A stretch of DNA of 64,000 bases from an uncultured Selenomonadales bacterium. GTDB taxonomy: Bacteria > Bacillota > Negativicutes > DSM-1736 > Dendrosporobacteraceae. The stretch spans positions 62,001 to 126,000 of the forward strand of contig CAMJML010000001.1 in NCBI GenBank assembly GCA_946407015.1, written 5' to 3'. A model generated the notes under the pieces. The model was given only the letters and a program-made list of their open reading frames with translations, had not been told where the DNA came from and searched no databases. Below are positions 52,078-61,901 of the stretch, piece after piece. How positions within the stretch are numbered: position 1 is the first letter of the stretch; each line of letters opens with the position of its first letter. The translations under genes were made by a program, and so were the position numbers.

Positions 52078-54651
52078 ATGCAGTCAGCGCAAAGCAGCAA
52101 GGTGAGCCTCTGTTTCATTGCGATCGCACTCATTGTGATTCTCATTGCCGGTCAGGTGGCATTGGCTGAGCGCAGCTATGTCAAAAAGAACATTCTGATT
52201 TTAAATTCCTATCACAAGGGGTATCGCTGGACAGACAATATTTTGGAAGGGATTTCCTCGGTGCTTGGCCCCAACTCGCAGAGCTATGACGTGCTGGTCG
52301 AGGATATGGACACCAAGCGGATTTCGGCTGACGAAGAATATTTGAACAAGCTGTATGAGATTTATCAGTATAAGTTCCGTGACAAAAAATTTGATGTCGT
52401 CATTTGTTCGGATGATGCAGCCTTTCAGTTTTTAGAACAGTTTCATCAATCCCTGTTTCCCAACACCCCGATTGTTTTTTGCGGAGTCAACTATTTTGAA
52501 GACAGTATGCTCAGTGAACGGAACATTTTTACCGGTGTGGTAGAAATGTATGATATTCATACCACCTTACAAACGGCGCTGGCCATTCATCCAAACACGA
52601 AAAATGTGTATATTGTCAATGATAAAACCATCACCGGCCAGGGGGTAAGGCGGACGCTGCTGGATGTTACGTCCGAATTCCCGGATGTCAATTTTATTTC
52701 GCTGGAAGATTCGAGTATGCCCGAGATTCAGGAAAAGGTACAGTGGCTGCCGGCCGACAGCCTGGTGCTGTTTCTCGTGTTCTTTCAGGATATAGCCGGC
52801 AACTATTTTAATTATGATGACAGCATTTCCTTGATTGCCGGCAAAAGCAGCGTGCCGGTGTACGGGGTGTGGGATTTTTACCTGGGACATGGCATTGTGG
52901 GCGGTATGCTGACCAGCGGTTATGCGCAAGGAGCTTTGGCGGCCAAGATGGCGCTGAATATTCTTAATGGCGATTCACCGGCCGCTATTCCGATTGCCAA
53001 AGAGAATGCCAACCGGATGATGTTTGATGAGATGCAAATGCAGCGTTTTGGCATCAGCAAATCCCAGCTGCCGGAAAATAGCATCATTATCAACCAGTCT
53101 TATACCGACAAAAAGCAGGTGCTGATTCTCGAATCATACCATGCCGATATGACCTGGGTACAAAATATTGACACCGGTATCAAATCGGTACTGGCCGACA
53201 ATAAAAATATCGAGTATTATTTTGATTATATGGATGCCAAGCGCAATCCAAGCCCGGAATATCTGCAAAAGCTGCATGATGTCTATAAGTACAAGTACAG
53301 CAACAAGAAGTTCGACGCGGTCATTGTTGCGGATGACATTGCCTACAATTTTATTCTGACCTATCAGCGGGAACTGTTTCCCAATACCCCGGTGGTATTT
53401 TGCGGCGTCAACAATTTTGATGAGCAGGAATATAACGGCAACCGCTCCTGGCTGACCGGTATTGTGGAGAATGTTGATATTGAAGGGACCATCCAGGCTG
53501 CTTTGCAGCTGCACCCCGCTACGCGCAATATTGTGGTCATCAATGACAACACGCCGGTGGGGCAGAGTAATAAACGGCTGCTGGAAGCGGTCATGCCCGA
53601 ATTTACAGCCAAAGGGATTGGGTTTACCTTGCTGGAAGATTTGAATATGTCAGCCGTTCAGGACAAGGTTGAGGGGCTTCCGTCTGACAGCGTTATTTTG
53701 CTGCTCACGTTTAATCAGGATAAATCCAACAATATTTTTTCCTATGAAGAAAGTGTCGAGCTGATTGCCCGGCATGCCAAAGTACCCATCTACGGGTTAT
53801 GGGATTTCTATCTGGGGCATGGCATTGTCGGCGGTTTATTGACCAATGGCTTTTTCCAGGGCGAACTGGCGGCCAAAATGATTTCCCAGATTCTGGAGGG
53901 GGAAAGTCCGGGCAATATCCCGGTGGTGCGGCAAAGTCCGAATAGTTATATTTTTGATTACAATCAGCTTTTGAGATTTAAAGTGGATTATAACCGGATT
54001 CCGGAAGGCAGCTTGATTGTCAACCAGCCGCTTACCTTTTACGAACAGTATAAAGCCCTGGTGTGGGGTGTCGGCTTATTCATCGTCACCCTGGTGGTAG
54101 CTATTTGCCTGCTTTATGTCAATATTACCAGACGCAAGAAGGTGGAGCAGGAACTCCAGGTTTATGCCACAACCGATACCATGACCGGCGTGCTGAATCG
54201 CCGGACCGGGCTTTTGTTTTTAGAGGAACAGCTGAGTTTGGCTGATCGCACCGGCCAAACCTGTACCATCTGCTTTGTGGATGTCAATGACCTGAAAAAA
54301 GTCAATGACCGCTGCGGGCATCATGAGGGTGACCGGCTGATTGAAGCGGTCAGTCAGATTTTAAAAGCCGCCTTACGCAAATCAGATATTTTGTGCCGGT
54401 TGGGCGGAGACGAATTCTTAATTATTTTTCCGGCTTGCTCGCTGGTGCAGACCGAGCTGATCTGGGAACGGATTTCCCAGGATATTGAGCTGTATAATGA
54501 CTGTTCGGACAACAGCTTCGAGGTCAGTGTCAGCCGCGGCTTTGCCGAGTATCAGCCCGGGTCGGCCGTATCGGCTAATGAACTGATCAAGGAAGCGGAC
54601 GTGAACATGTATCAGGACAAGAATTCACTAAAAAACTTTTTAAAAGGATGA
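52078..54651 (+). CDS. Diguanylate cyclase with two tandem periplasmic ABC-substrate-binding-like domains
   Basis: 857 residues. Signal/TM1 (about 9-30), sensor domain A (about 35-335) and sensor domain B (about 340-650), which are internal repeats: ILNSYHKGYRWTDNI against ILESYHADMTWVQNI, and YGVWDFYLGHGIVGGMLT against YGLWDFYLGHGIVGGLLT. TM2 (about 662-684) leads to GGDEF with CRLGGDEFLIIFP intact and an I-site RKSD. The sensor type is the ABC sugar-binding-like ABC_sub_bind family, so an extracytoplasmic ligand probably controls c-di-GMP synthesis. AAAGGTGA precedes the ATG. Confidence 0.92.
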   Translation: MQSAQSSKVSLCFIAIALIVILIAGQVALAERSYVKKNILILNSYHKGYRWTDNILEGISSVLGPNSQSYDVLVEDMDTKRISADEEYLNKLYEIYQYKFRDKKFDVVICSDDAAFQFLEQFHQSLFPNTPIVFCGVNYFEDSMLSERNIFTGVVEMYDIHTTLQTALAIHPNTKNVYIVNDKTITGQGVRRTLLDVTSEFPDVNFISLEDSSMPEIQEKVQWLPADSLVLFLVFFQDIAGNYFNYDDSISLIAGKSSVPVYGVWDFYLGHGIVGGMLTSGYAQGALAAKMALNILNGDSPAAIPIAKENANRMMFDEMQMQRFGISKSQLPENSIIINQSYTDKKQVLILESYHADMTWVQNIDTGIKSVLADNKNIEYYFDYMDAKRNPSPEYLQKLHDVYKYKYSNKKFDAVIVADDIAYNFILTYQRELFPNTPVVFCGVNNFDEQEYNGNRSWLTGIVENVDIEGTIQAALQLHPATRNIVVINDNTPVGQSNKRLLEAVMPEFTAKGIGFTLLEDLNMSAVQDKVEGLPSDSVILLLTFNQDKSNNIFSYEESVELIARHAKVPIYGLWDFYLGHGIVGGLLTNGFFQGELAAKMISQILEGESPGNIPVVRQSPNSYIFDYNQLLRFKVDYNRIPEGSLIVNQPLTFYEQYKALVWGVGLFIVTLVVAICLLYVNITRRKKVEQELQVYATTDTMTGVLNRRTGLLFLEEQLSLADRTGQTCTICFVDVNDLKKVNDRCGHHEGDRLIEAVSQILKAALRKSDILCRLGGDEFLIIFPACSLVQTELIWERISQDIELYNDCSDNSFEVSVSRGFAEYQPGSAVSANELIKEADVNMYQDKNSLKNFLKG

Positions 54652-54658
54652 ACCGCCA

Positions 54659-55270
54659 ATGCTTGTTGCTTTTATTCATGGCTTTATTTTGGCACTAGGG
54701 CTAATCCTGCCGCTAGGGGTTCAAAATGTCTTTGTTTTTAACCAAGGAGCGATCCAGCCAACGGTCGGCAGAATGCTGCCGGCCGTTGTTGCTGCCGCCT
54801 TGTGTGATACGCTGCTCATCTTATTGGCTGTTGGCGGGGTATCGGTGCTGGTCCTATCGGTGGCCTGGGTAAAAACACTCCTGATTGGGATTGGGGTTTT
54901 GTTTCTGGCCTATGCCGGCTGGATAACCTGGCAGACCACGCCAAGCAGTCTGGACAATCAAACCGGGACCGAAACCTGGCCGGTGAAGCGGCAGATTTTG
55001 TTTGCCCTATCGGTTTCCCTGCTCAATCCCCATGCCATTTTAGATACGATCGGGGTGATTGGCACCAGCTCGCTGACCTATGCCGGCAGTGCCAAACTCG
55101 CTTTTGTAGCCGCTTGTATCTTGGTATCCTGGTGCTGGTTTTGCTTGCTGGCGGCTGCGGGAAAAATGGTCCGGGCGTCGGCCAAGTCGGCCTTGCTATT
55201 TACCGGCATTAACCGGATATCGGCCGTCATTATGTGGGTGAGTGCCGGTTATTTACTGTTGAGTGTATAA
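54659..55270 (+). CDS. LysE/ArgO-family amino acid exporter
   Basis: 203 residues, six membrane segments, with LILPLGVQNVFVFNQGA near the N-terminus and SLLNPHAILDTIGVIG in the middle, the ArgO/LysE signature. Seven bases after the GGDEF gene, so perhaps one operon with it and the CYTH gene. Likely exports a basic amino acid (arginine or lysine type). Confidence 0.9.
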   Translation: MLVAFIHGFILALGLILPLGVQNVFVFNQGAIQPTVGRMLPAVVAAALCDTLLILLAVGGVSVLVLSVAWVKTLLIGIGVLFLAYAGWITWQTTPSSLDNQTGTETWPVKRQILFALSVSLLNPHAILDTIGVIGTSSLTYAGSAKLAFVAACILVSWCWFCLLAAAGKMVRASAKSALLFTGINRISAVIMWVSAGYLLLSV

Positions 55271-55285
55271 AGGGAGGAATCCGCG

Positions 55286-56188
55286 GTGGCTGATCAGGAA
55301 ATTGAACTTAAATTACAAGTAGCCGATGCCAGCGTCTGGCCGGAAATCCTGCAGTGCCCGTTTCTGCGGGCGGCAGCGCGGCCAGGGTCCCGGCACCAGG
55401 AGCGCTTGGAGGCTTGGTATTATGATACCGCTGACGGCCGGCTGCGTCAGCAGGGGCTGGCTTACCGGGTCCGCCGTGAACGGGGGCAGTGGGTGGCCAC
55501 TGTCAAAGGCGGCGGTTCTTCTGCGGGCGGGCTGCATCAACGGATGGAGATTAACCAGCCTGTTACCGGCCCTGAAGCGGATGTCAGCGTGTTTACCGAC
55601 CAGGCTTTAAGAGAACGGCTTGTTCAGGCTGTCGGCCAGGACAAGCTGGTGCCTATTCTGATTACCCGTTTTGACCGTGACCTCGTGGTGATTGAAGCCG
55701 ACGGGGCGGTGATTGAAGTGGCGGCTGATCAAGGGGAGATTATCGCCGGGGGCAGGCAGGCACCCATTCTGGAAGTGGAGCTTGAGCTTAAAAGCGGTCA
55801 TCCGGCCGTTTTATTAAGAGCCGGGGCCAAGCTGGCTACAGCCTTTCCGCTGCTCTTGGAACCCCGCAGCAAATTCGTGCGCGGCCTTTTGCTAGCCGGG
55901 CAGCCGGCTGTTTTGGAGCCGGCCGGGAGTGAGCAGCCGGTCAGCGGTCCAGTGCAGCAATTGTTGAGCCTGCTCGTGGAGCAGTGGCAGCAAAGTCCAT
56001 ATACCGGAGCGCTGCTTGCAGGACTTTTCCGGTTGCAGCAGGCACTGGCCGAACGTCCGGAATATGCTGCTTTTCGGCAGCCCTTGGCCTCCTGGATCGA
56101 GGACTTGAACCGGGGGATTCAGCCGGATTTGACCCGGACCGTTCCGTTGCTTCTCGAGGTTTGGGCCAGGACGCTGCAGCCTGGCTGA
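55286..56188 (+). CDS. CYTH-domain phosphatase-like protein
   Basis: 300 residues from a GTG behind GGGAGG. N-terminal EIELKL is the ExExK motif; the tunnel fold continues with YYDTADGRLRQQGLAYRVRR, TRFDRDLVV, LEVELELKSG and EPRSKFVRG. The C-terminal 90 residues are helical like a cut-down CHAD domain. CYTH enzymes act on triphosphate groups (thiamine triphosphate, PPPi, cAMP). 15 bases downstream of argO-like, same strand. Confidence 0.9.
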   Translation: MADQEIELKLQVADASVWPEILQCPFLRAAARPGSRHQERLEAWYYDTADGRLRQQGLAYRVRRERGQWVATVKGGGSSAGGLHQRMEINQPVTGPEADVSVFTDQALRERLVQAVGQDKLVPILITRFDRDLVVIEADGAVIEVAADQGEIIAGGRQAPILEVELELKSGHPAVLLRAGAKLATAFPLLLEPRSKFVRGLLLAGQPAVLEPAGSEQPVSGPVQQLLSLLVEQWQQSPYTGALLAGLFRLQQALAERPEYAAFRQPLASWIEDLNRGIQPDLTRTVPLLLEVWARTLQPG

Positions 56189-56206
56189 ATGGCGAAAATA
56201 CGCAGT

Positions 56207-56240
56207 AAAAAGAGGACCTGATGAACAGGTCCTCTTTGTT
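56207..56240. terminator. Bidirectional terminator between CYTH and ppdK
   Basis: AAAAAGAGGACCTG/CAGGTCCTCTTTG around ATGAA. Confidence 0.9.
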
Positions 56241-56261
56241 TTTGCAGCTATATTGCTTTTA

Positions 56262-58919
56262 TTAGCGGGTTCCGAAGTTCTCACCGTCACTGACCGCTGC
56301 CTGAGCGGCTGCCAAACGGGCGATTGGCACCCGGTAAGGGGAGCAGCTGACAAAATCAAGGCCGATTTGGTGGCAGAACTCGACCGAGCTAGGCTCGCCG
56401 CCGTGTTCTCCGCAAATGCCGGTTACAATATCCGGACGGGTTTTGCGGCCGCCTTCGACCGCGATCTGCATGAGTTTGCCGACCCCTTTACGATCCAGCA
56501 CGACAAAAGGATTTTCCTTAAGTATTTTGGATTCCAGGTAATGAGGCAGGAATTTACCTTCGGCATCGTCACGGCTGAAGCCCAAGCAGGTCTGAGTCAG
56601 GTCGTTGGTGCCAAAGCTGAAGAACTCGGCCGATTCAGCCAGTTCGTCGGCCAGCAGGGCGGCGCGCGGCAATTCGATCATGGTGCCGGAGGTATAGTGG
56701 AAGGATACGCCGAATGCTGTCATGACTTCCTGGGCAATCCGGTCAATCCGTTCTTTAAAGAAGGACATTTCATCCTTGCTGATGGTCAGCGGGATTTCCA
56801 CTTCAGGCAGTACTTTGAAGCCTTCGGCGGTTAAGCGGGCGGCGGCGTTGAAGATCGCGCGCATTTGCATTTCGTATACTTCAGGATAGGTGATGCCCAG
56901 ACGGCAGCCACGGTGGCCCAGCATCGGGTTAAACTCATGCAATTTGCGCACTTGTTTTAAGAGGGTTTCTTTCTCAGCCAGCAGTGCGGCATTGTCGCCA
57001 CGAACTTTGAGTTCGGTCGTTTCGACCAGTAATTCTTCCAGGCTGGGCAGGAATTCATGCAGCGGCGGATCAAGCAGGCGAATGCAGACCGGATAGCCTT
57101 CCATCGCTTTCAGAATACCGTAGAAATCGCTTTCCTGCATAGGTAGCAGATGGTCGAGGGCTTGCAGGCGTTCTTCCAGGGACTCGGCTAAAATCATTTG
57201 TTGGACATACGGCAGACGGTCCTGGGCCATAAACATATGCTCGGTCCGGGTCAGGCCGATTCCGGTTGCGCCAAACTGACGGGCTTTCAGTGCGTCTTCC
57301 GGGGTGTCGGCATTGGCGCGGACATCCAGGCGTTTTAATTCATCGGCCCAGCCCAGAATGGCGACATACTCAGGCGATAATTCCGGATCTTTCATCGGTA
57401 CGTCCCCGAGGATGACCCGGCCGGTTGCACCGTCGATGGACAGATGGTCGCCTTCTTTAATGACCACATTACCGACCGAGACTTGTTTGTTGTTATAATC
57501 CACCTTCAGGGCTTCGCAACCGCAGACGCAAGGTTTTCCCATGCCGCGGGCGACAACTGCGGCATGGCTGGTCATACCGCCGCGGCTGGTTAAAATTCCC
57601 TGGGCGGCAATAATGCCATGGATGTCATCCGGGGTGGTTTCCATCCGGACGAGAATGACTTTATGTCCGGCTTTACCCAGACGTTCCGCGTCATCGGCAT
57701 CGAACACCACTGAACCGGAAGCCGCTCCCGGTGAAGCCGGCAGGCCTTTGGCCAGTACGTTCAGGGTTGCCGAGCTATCGATTTGGCGGTGCAGCAATTG
57801 ATCAAGCTGACCTGGTTCGACCATCAGGATCGCCTCTTTTTTGCTGATCAGTCCTTCGGTGAACATATCGTGAGCGACTTTGACTGCCGCCTGCGCCGTC
57901 CGTTTGCCGTTACGGGTTTGCAGCATATACAGCTTGCCTTTTTCAATGGTGAACTCAATATCTTGCATATTGCGATAATGTTTTTCCAAGGTTTCGGCAG
58001 TTTGGGCAAATTGGGTGAAAACTTCCGGCATTTCGGCCTGGAGTTTGGCAATCGGCTGCGGGGTACGAATGCCGGCAACGACATCCTCGCCCTGGGCATT
58101 GGTTAAGTATTCGCCATACAGGACTCTTTCACCGGTGGACGGATTGCGGGTAAAGGCAACGCCGGTACCGCAGTCATTGCCCATGTTTCCGAAAACCATG
58201 GCCTGAATATTGACCGCTGTTCCCAGTTCGTGATCAATCTTATTTAAGTTGCGGTAGATAATGGCACGATCATTGTTCCAGGAGTGGAAAACCGCTTCCA
58301 CCGCCATGAATAGCTGCTCCATCGGGTTTTCCGGGAAAGGACGGCCAATTTCCCTTTGGACCAGCGCTTTATATTTATCGATCACAATCCGCAGTGATTC
58401 AGCAGACAGCTCCTGATCATAGACGACGCCTTGCGCCTCTTTTTGATCGGACAGCAGATGCTCAAAGGAGTGTTTGGGGATTTCCAGCACGACATCGGAA
58501 AACATTTGGATAAAGCGGCGATAGGCATCATAGGCAAAGCGCAGGTTGTTGGTGTTTTTGGCCAGCCCTTGCGCTGTTTCTTCATTCAAACCAAGGTTCA
58601 GGATGGTATCCATCATACCAGGCATGGAAAATACCGCGCCGGAGCGGACGGATACCAGCAGCGGATTGGCCGGATCGCCGAATTTTTTGCCGGTGGCTGC
58701 TTCGATAGCCGTCAGGTTGCGGCGGACTTCATCTTCTAAGCCTGCAGGCAGTCTGCGGTCCAGGCGATAATATTCGCGGCAGGTTTCGGTGGTTACAGTC
58801 ATTCCCGGAGGCACAGGCAATCCAATATTGGTCATTTCAGCCAGGTTGGCGCCTTTGCCACCCAATAGTGAGCGCATGTCGGCCTTGCCTTCATTAAACA
58901 AATAAACGTATTTCGTCAT
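56262..58919 (-). CDS. ppdK: Pyruvate, phosphate dikinase
   Basis: 885 residues, full length. N-terminal ATP-grasp (LLGGKGANLAEMTNIGLPVP), the phosphohistidine domain with GGMTSHAAVVARGMGKPCVCG (catalytic His, with the regulatory Thr two residues before it), and the C-terminal PEP/pyruvate TIM barrel (GTNDLTQTCLGFSRDDAEG). It interconverts pyruvate + ATP + Pi and PEP + AMP + PPi, supporting gluconeogenesis or glycolysis in anaerobes. Its ATG overlaps the stop of its regulator gene (ATGA). Confidence 0.97.
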   Translation of the reverse strand: MTKYVYLFNEGKADMRSLLGGKGANLAEMTNIGLPVPPGMTVTTETCREYYRLDRRLPAGLEDEVRRNLTAIEAATGKKFGDPANPLLVSVRSGAVFSMPGMMDTILNLGLNEETAQGLAKNTNNLRFAYDAYRRFIQMFSDVVLEIPKHSFEHLLSDQKEAQGVVYDQELSAESLRIVIDKYKALVQREIGRPFPENPMEQLFMAVEAVFHSWNNDRAIIYRNLNKIDHELGTAVNIQAMVFGNMGNDCGTGVAFTRNPSTGERVLYGEYLTNAQGEDVVAGIRTPQPIAKLQAEMPEVFTQFAQTAETLEKHYRNMQDIEFTIEKGKLYMLQTRNGKRTAQAAVKVAHDMFTEGLISKKEAILMVEPGQLDQLLHRQIDSSATLNVLAKGLPASPGAASGSVVFDADDAERLGKAGHKVILVRMETTPDDIHGIIAAQGILTSRGGMTSHAAVVARGMGKPCVCGCEALKVDYNNKQVSVGNVVIKEGDHLSIDGATGRVILGDVPMKDPELSPEYVAILGWADELKRLDVRANADTPEDALKARQFGATGIGLTRTEHMFMAQDRLPYVQQMILAESLEERLQALDHLLPMQESDFYGILKAMEGYPVCIRLLDPPLHEFLPSLEELLVETTELKVRGDNAALLAEKETLLKQVRKLHEFNPMLGHRGCRLGITYPEVYEMQMRAIFNAAARLTAEGFKVLPEVEIPLTISKDEMSFFKERIDRIAQEVMTAFGVSFHYTSGTMIELPRAALLADELAESAEFFSFGTNDLTQTCLGFSRDDAEGKFLPHYLESKILKENPFVVLDRKGVGKLMQIAVEGGRKTRPDIVTGICGEHGGEPSSVEFCHQIGLDFVSCSPYRVPIARLAAAQAAVSDGENFGTR

Positions 58920-59752
58920 GATTTCCCCACTCCTTTATAGTAGAATTCAAGTACTTTGGTCGCTGTCTCCTCGGTGGCTTTGTTGGTGACATCCAGCACC
59001 GGGCAGCCGACCTTGCGCATGATGGAATCGGCGTACTCCAATTCTTGTAGAATTCTTTCAAAGCTGGCATAATCGGCGGTTGTCGCAAGTCCCATAGACT
59101 TTAACCGTTCTTTGCGGATTTCAAATAAGAGAGCCGGCTTGATGGTCAGGCCGACCACCCTTTGCGGCGGAACCTGGAACAATTCAGCCGGTGGCGTGAC
59201 CTCCGGCACCAGCGGCAAATTCGCGGCTTTGATGCCTTTATGAGCCAGGTACATACACAGGGGCGTTTTGGAAGCCCGGGAAATCCCGATGATGACAATA
59301 TCGGCTTTCAGCAAACCGCGCGGTTCTTTTCCGTCGTCATATTTTACAGCAAATTCAATGGCTTCAACTTTGCTGAAATAAGCTTCGTCAATTTTCCGGA
59401 TAACCCCCGGTTCATTTTTCGGCTGTAATTCGGTAGCCTGCTTGAGGGCATCCATCACCGGACCCATGACATCTACGGCAATCAGCCGGAGCTGTTTGGC
59501 TTTTTCTTCAAGAAAGACCTTAAGATCGGGACGTACCAGCGTATAAACCACAATGCCCTTGACCTCGGCCGCTTCAATGAGCGCCTCTTCGACTTGCTTG
59601 ACCGATACCAGAAAAGGGACCCGGCGGAAATTGACCGGCCCGGATGCAAACTGGCTGGCGGCGGCTTTTACAACGACTTCGCCGGTTTCACCGATCGAGT
59701 CGGACAAAATATAGACGATAGGGGCTTTGGACGGATTGATTTGCAGGTTAAT
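58916..59752 (-). CDS. PPDK regulatory protein (DUF299), probable ATT start
   Basis: 278 residues if read from the ATT at 59752. The family begins with IVYILSDSIGETGE, and the residues before DSIGE (KAPIVYIL) are encoded upstream of the first TTG (59707). AAGGAGG (59761-59767) is 8 bases before the ATT, with a frame stop just above; no ATG, GTG or TTG is suitably spaced (a CTG is 6 bases further in). The nucleotide loop is VIIGISRASKTPLCMYLA. The bifunctional enzyme uses ADP to phosphorylate the PPDK active-site Thr and Pi to dephosphorylate it. Between ccpN and ppdK in one operon. Confidence 0.92.
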   Translation of the reverse strand: MNLQINPSKAPIVYILSDSIGETGEVVVKAAASQFASGPVNFRRVPFLVSVKQVEEALIEAAEVKGIVVYTLVRPDLKVFLEEKAKQLRLIAVDVMGPVMDALKQATELQPKNEPGVIRKIDEAYFSKVEAIEFAVKYDDGKEPRGLLKADIVIIGISRASKTPLCMYLAHKGIKAANLPLVPEVTPPAELFQVPPQRVVGLTIKPALLFEIRKERLKSMGLATTADYASFERILQELEYADSIMRKVGCPVLDVTNKATEETATKVLEFYYKGVGKS

Positions 59753-59780
59753 AGCGACTACCTCCTTTTAATCTTGGTGC

Positions 59781-60422
59781 TTAGTTGCCTGCTAAGTGGA
59801 CAAATAGCTGGGTGATATTGGTTTTGGTAAACCGGCCGACCACTTTGTATTTTTCCACCTGATTGAGCTGTACCATTTCTACAACCGGCAAAGCATCCAC
59901 CTGGTGATTAATCAGTTTTTGTGCAGCCCGGATGACCAGTTCATCCGGAAAAGTCAAAATGATATTCGGCATTCTGGTCATCGCCAGCGTAACCGGCAGG
60001 TCATTGACGTTTTTCCCGCCCATGGTGGCCTTCAGCAAATCTTTGCGGGAAACCACGCCTTCAATAAAACCACCTTCCGAAACAACAACCAGCGTACCGA
60101 CATCTTCAATAAACATGGTCACAATGGCATCATAAACCGAACAGTTTTCCCGAATGACAATGGGTCTGGACTGAATGTCGCCCACTTGAATGCTGCCGAT
60201 GACCCCGGCAATCAATTCGGTCGGATTCTTACCTGTATAATAATAGCCTACCCGCGGTCTGGCTCCGAGGAGACCGGACATGGTCAGGATGGCCAAATCA
60301 GAGCGCAGGGCAGCCCGGCTGAGTGACAGCTTTTCTGCAATCTGAGTGCCGGTAATCGGACCAAACTCTTTAACCATATCTAAGATAATGGATTGTCTAG
60401 GTGATAGTTCGATAGCGTTCAC
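59781..60422 (-). CDS. ccpN: CcpN-like transcriptional repressor (HTH + two CBS)
   Basis: 213 residues from a GTG behind AAAGG. N-terminal winged helix (about 1-60: SPRQSIILDMVKEFGPITGT, LSLSRAALRSDLAIL), then paired CBS domains (about 80-210). CcpN represses gluconeogenic genes in Bacillus in response to ATP/ADP, and there too it sits next to the DUF299 gene (yqfL). Here it heads the ppdK operon and probably governs it. A 12-bp palindrome lies just upstream. Confidence 0.92.
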   Translation of the reverse strand: MNAIELSPRQSIILDMVKEFGPITGTQIAEKLSLSRAALRSDLAILTMSGLLGARPRVGYYYTGKNPTELIAGVIGSIQVGDIQSRPIVIRENCSVYDAIVTMFIEDVGTLVVVSEGGFIEGVVSRKDLLKATMGGKNVNDLPVTLAMTRMPNIILTFPDELVIRAAQKLINHQVDALPVVEMVQLNQVEKYKVVGRFTKTNITQLFVHLAGN

Positions 60423-60436
60423 CGACCTTTAATAAA

Positions 60437-60448
60437 TAGTGTACACTA
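60437..60448. promoter_or_regulatory. Palindrome upstream of ccpN
   Basis: TAGTGTACACTA, perfect 12-bp dyad, 15 bases from the ccpN start: a candidate autoregulatory site. Confidence 0.5.
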
Positions 60449-60714
60449 ATTCGATGAAATTGGTTAATAATTATACTATATTTGATAAAACCTTCTTTGT
60501 AAAGGTTCAATTTATTCGAATAGGCTTTGCTAAATCGGTTCTAAGGCTGACTAATGCAAAAAAACCTTTAATTTCCACCTGTAGAAACCACTGTTTTTAG
60601 AGGGATTATTTAGTTTAGCCGGAATATATAAGGTGTATTGTTTTTAAGATCAGGACCTTGGCCGGGTTGGAAAATCCGTAAGAGGAAGCAGGGTTTAGCC
60701 TGGTCAAGAGCCTT

Positions 60715-61773
60715 GTGGAAAGGGTGATGTTGATTTTGCTGCTGCGCCGGATTACAGGCTTATTGATCGCATGGCTGCTTGTAACCAATGTACTGGTTAT
60801 GCCTACCGCAAGCGCCGGCTTGATCAGCACCAAAGAGGAGATTTCCATCGGCCGGGATGTTGGCAAACAGCTTGAAGAGAAGTTTGGCGTGGTCGATGAT
60901 CCTGAGCTGCAAGCACGGGTGAACCGGATTGGTATGAGCATGGTAGCCGTTTCCGACCGACGCGATCTGCCTTATAGCTTTAAAGTGCTCAACTCGAAAG
61001 AAATTAATGCGATGGCTGCACCAGGTGGTTTTATATACATATTTAAGGGTTTGATTGACTTAATGCCATCGGATGACGAACTGGCCGGCGTGATCGGCCA
61101 TGAACTGGGGCATGTGGTCAAGCGCCACAGTGTCCGCCAGATGGAAAAAAGTCTGGGAATTGGCATCTTGTTTGGCGTCGCCTTTGGCGATCGTGGGGCG
61201 ATGCTGCAAAATATCGCCTATAATGCCATTATGGCCGGCCATAGCCGCTCCGATGAGCGGGAAGCCGACTATCTGGGCTTTGTCCACTCGTACAAAGCCG
61301 GGTACAATCCTTATAGTATGTTGCTGGGGTTATATAAATTATCCGAGCTGGATCAGAAATATCATTATGACTTGTTTTCCGATCATCCGGAAGGCAAAGC
61401 CAGGGTAGCCCTGGCCCAGAAATATCTGAAAGACGCCAAAGTCACGCCGACCGTGACGCAAAGCGAGGATGGCAAATCCGCACAGGTGACAGACGGCCAA
61501 TGGAAACTGCCGCCGGTCTATGCCTCCTTAAGCGGGTATAAGCCTGTCCACCGGGCCTGCTTTGTGGCCGGTACGCTGTATCGATTAAAAGCGCTGTCCG
61601 ATTATTCGCCTGACCGGTATATCCTGGATACGGACGGCACCAATTTTACCGTCTATTACAATGACCGGCAGGTCTTTACCGTTGTTCCGGAAGATGCTGC
61701 CGCGCAAGGAATGAGTGCTCAGGAACTGGCCAACCGCTATATCGAGGCCTTGCGGAATTGGCAGGCTAAATAA
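60715..61773 (+). CDS. Exported M48-family metalloprotease
   Basis: 352 residues (GTG at 60715; ATG at 60727 also possible). Signal peptide with GLLIAWLLVTNVLV and TASAG cleavage region, then an M48 catalytic domain: zinc motif VIGHELGHVVKRHS, third ligand in SDEREADYLGF. C-terminal about 100 residues unassigned. Resembles BepA/YggG-type quality-control proteases, which fits a periplasm in a diderm cell. Followed by the terminator at 61854. Confidence 0.92.
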   Translation: MERVMLILLLRRITGLLIAWLLVTNVLVMPTASAGLISTKEEISIGRDVGKQLEEKFGVVDDPELQARVNRIGMSMVAVSDRRDLPYSFKVLNSKEINAMAAPGGFIYIFKGLIDLMPSDDELAGVIGHELGHVVKRHSVRQMEKSLGIGILFGVAFGDRGAMLQNIAYNAIMAGHSRSDEREADYLGFVHSYKAGYNPYSMLLGLYKLSELDQKYHYDLFSDHPEGKARVALAQKYLKDAKVTPTVTQSEDGKSAQVTDGQWKLPPVYASLSGYKPVHRACFVAGTLYRLKALSDYSPDRYILDTDGTNFTVYYNDRQVFTVVPEDAAAQGMSAQELANRYIEALRNWQAK

Positions 61774-61853
61774 AAAAATTGCATATCCCGCTCAATCGAT
61801 GACTGGCTTTTTTAGGAGTCCCAGGAATGATTTGCGAGCTAGTACAGTACAGG

Positions 61854-61888
61854 AAAAAGCCGGTAAACAGGATGTTTACCGGCTTTTG
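61854..61888. terminator. Bidirectional terminator
   Basis: AAAAAGCCGGTAAACA GGA TGTTTACCGGCTTTT, 15-bp stem between converging genes. Confidence 0.94.
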
Positions 61889-61901
61889 TGCTTATTTGGC
61901 T

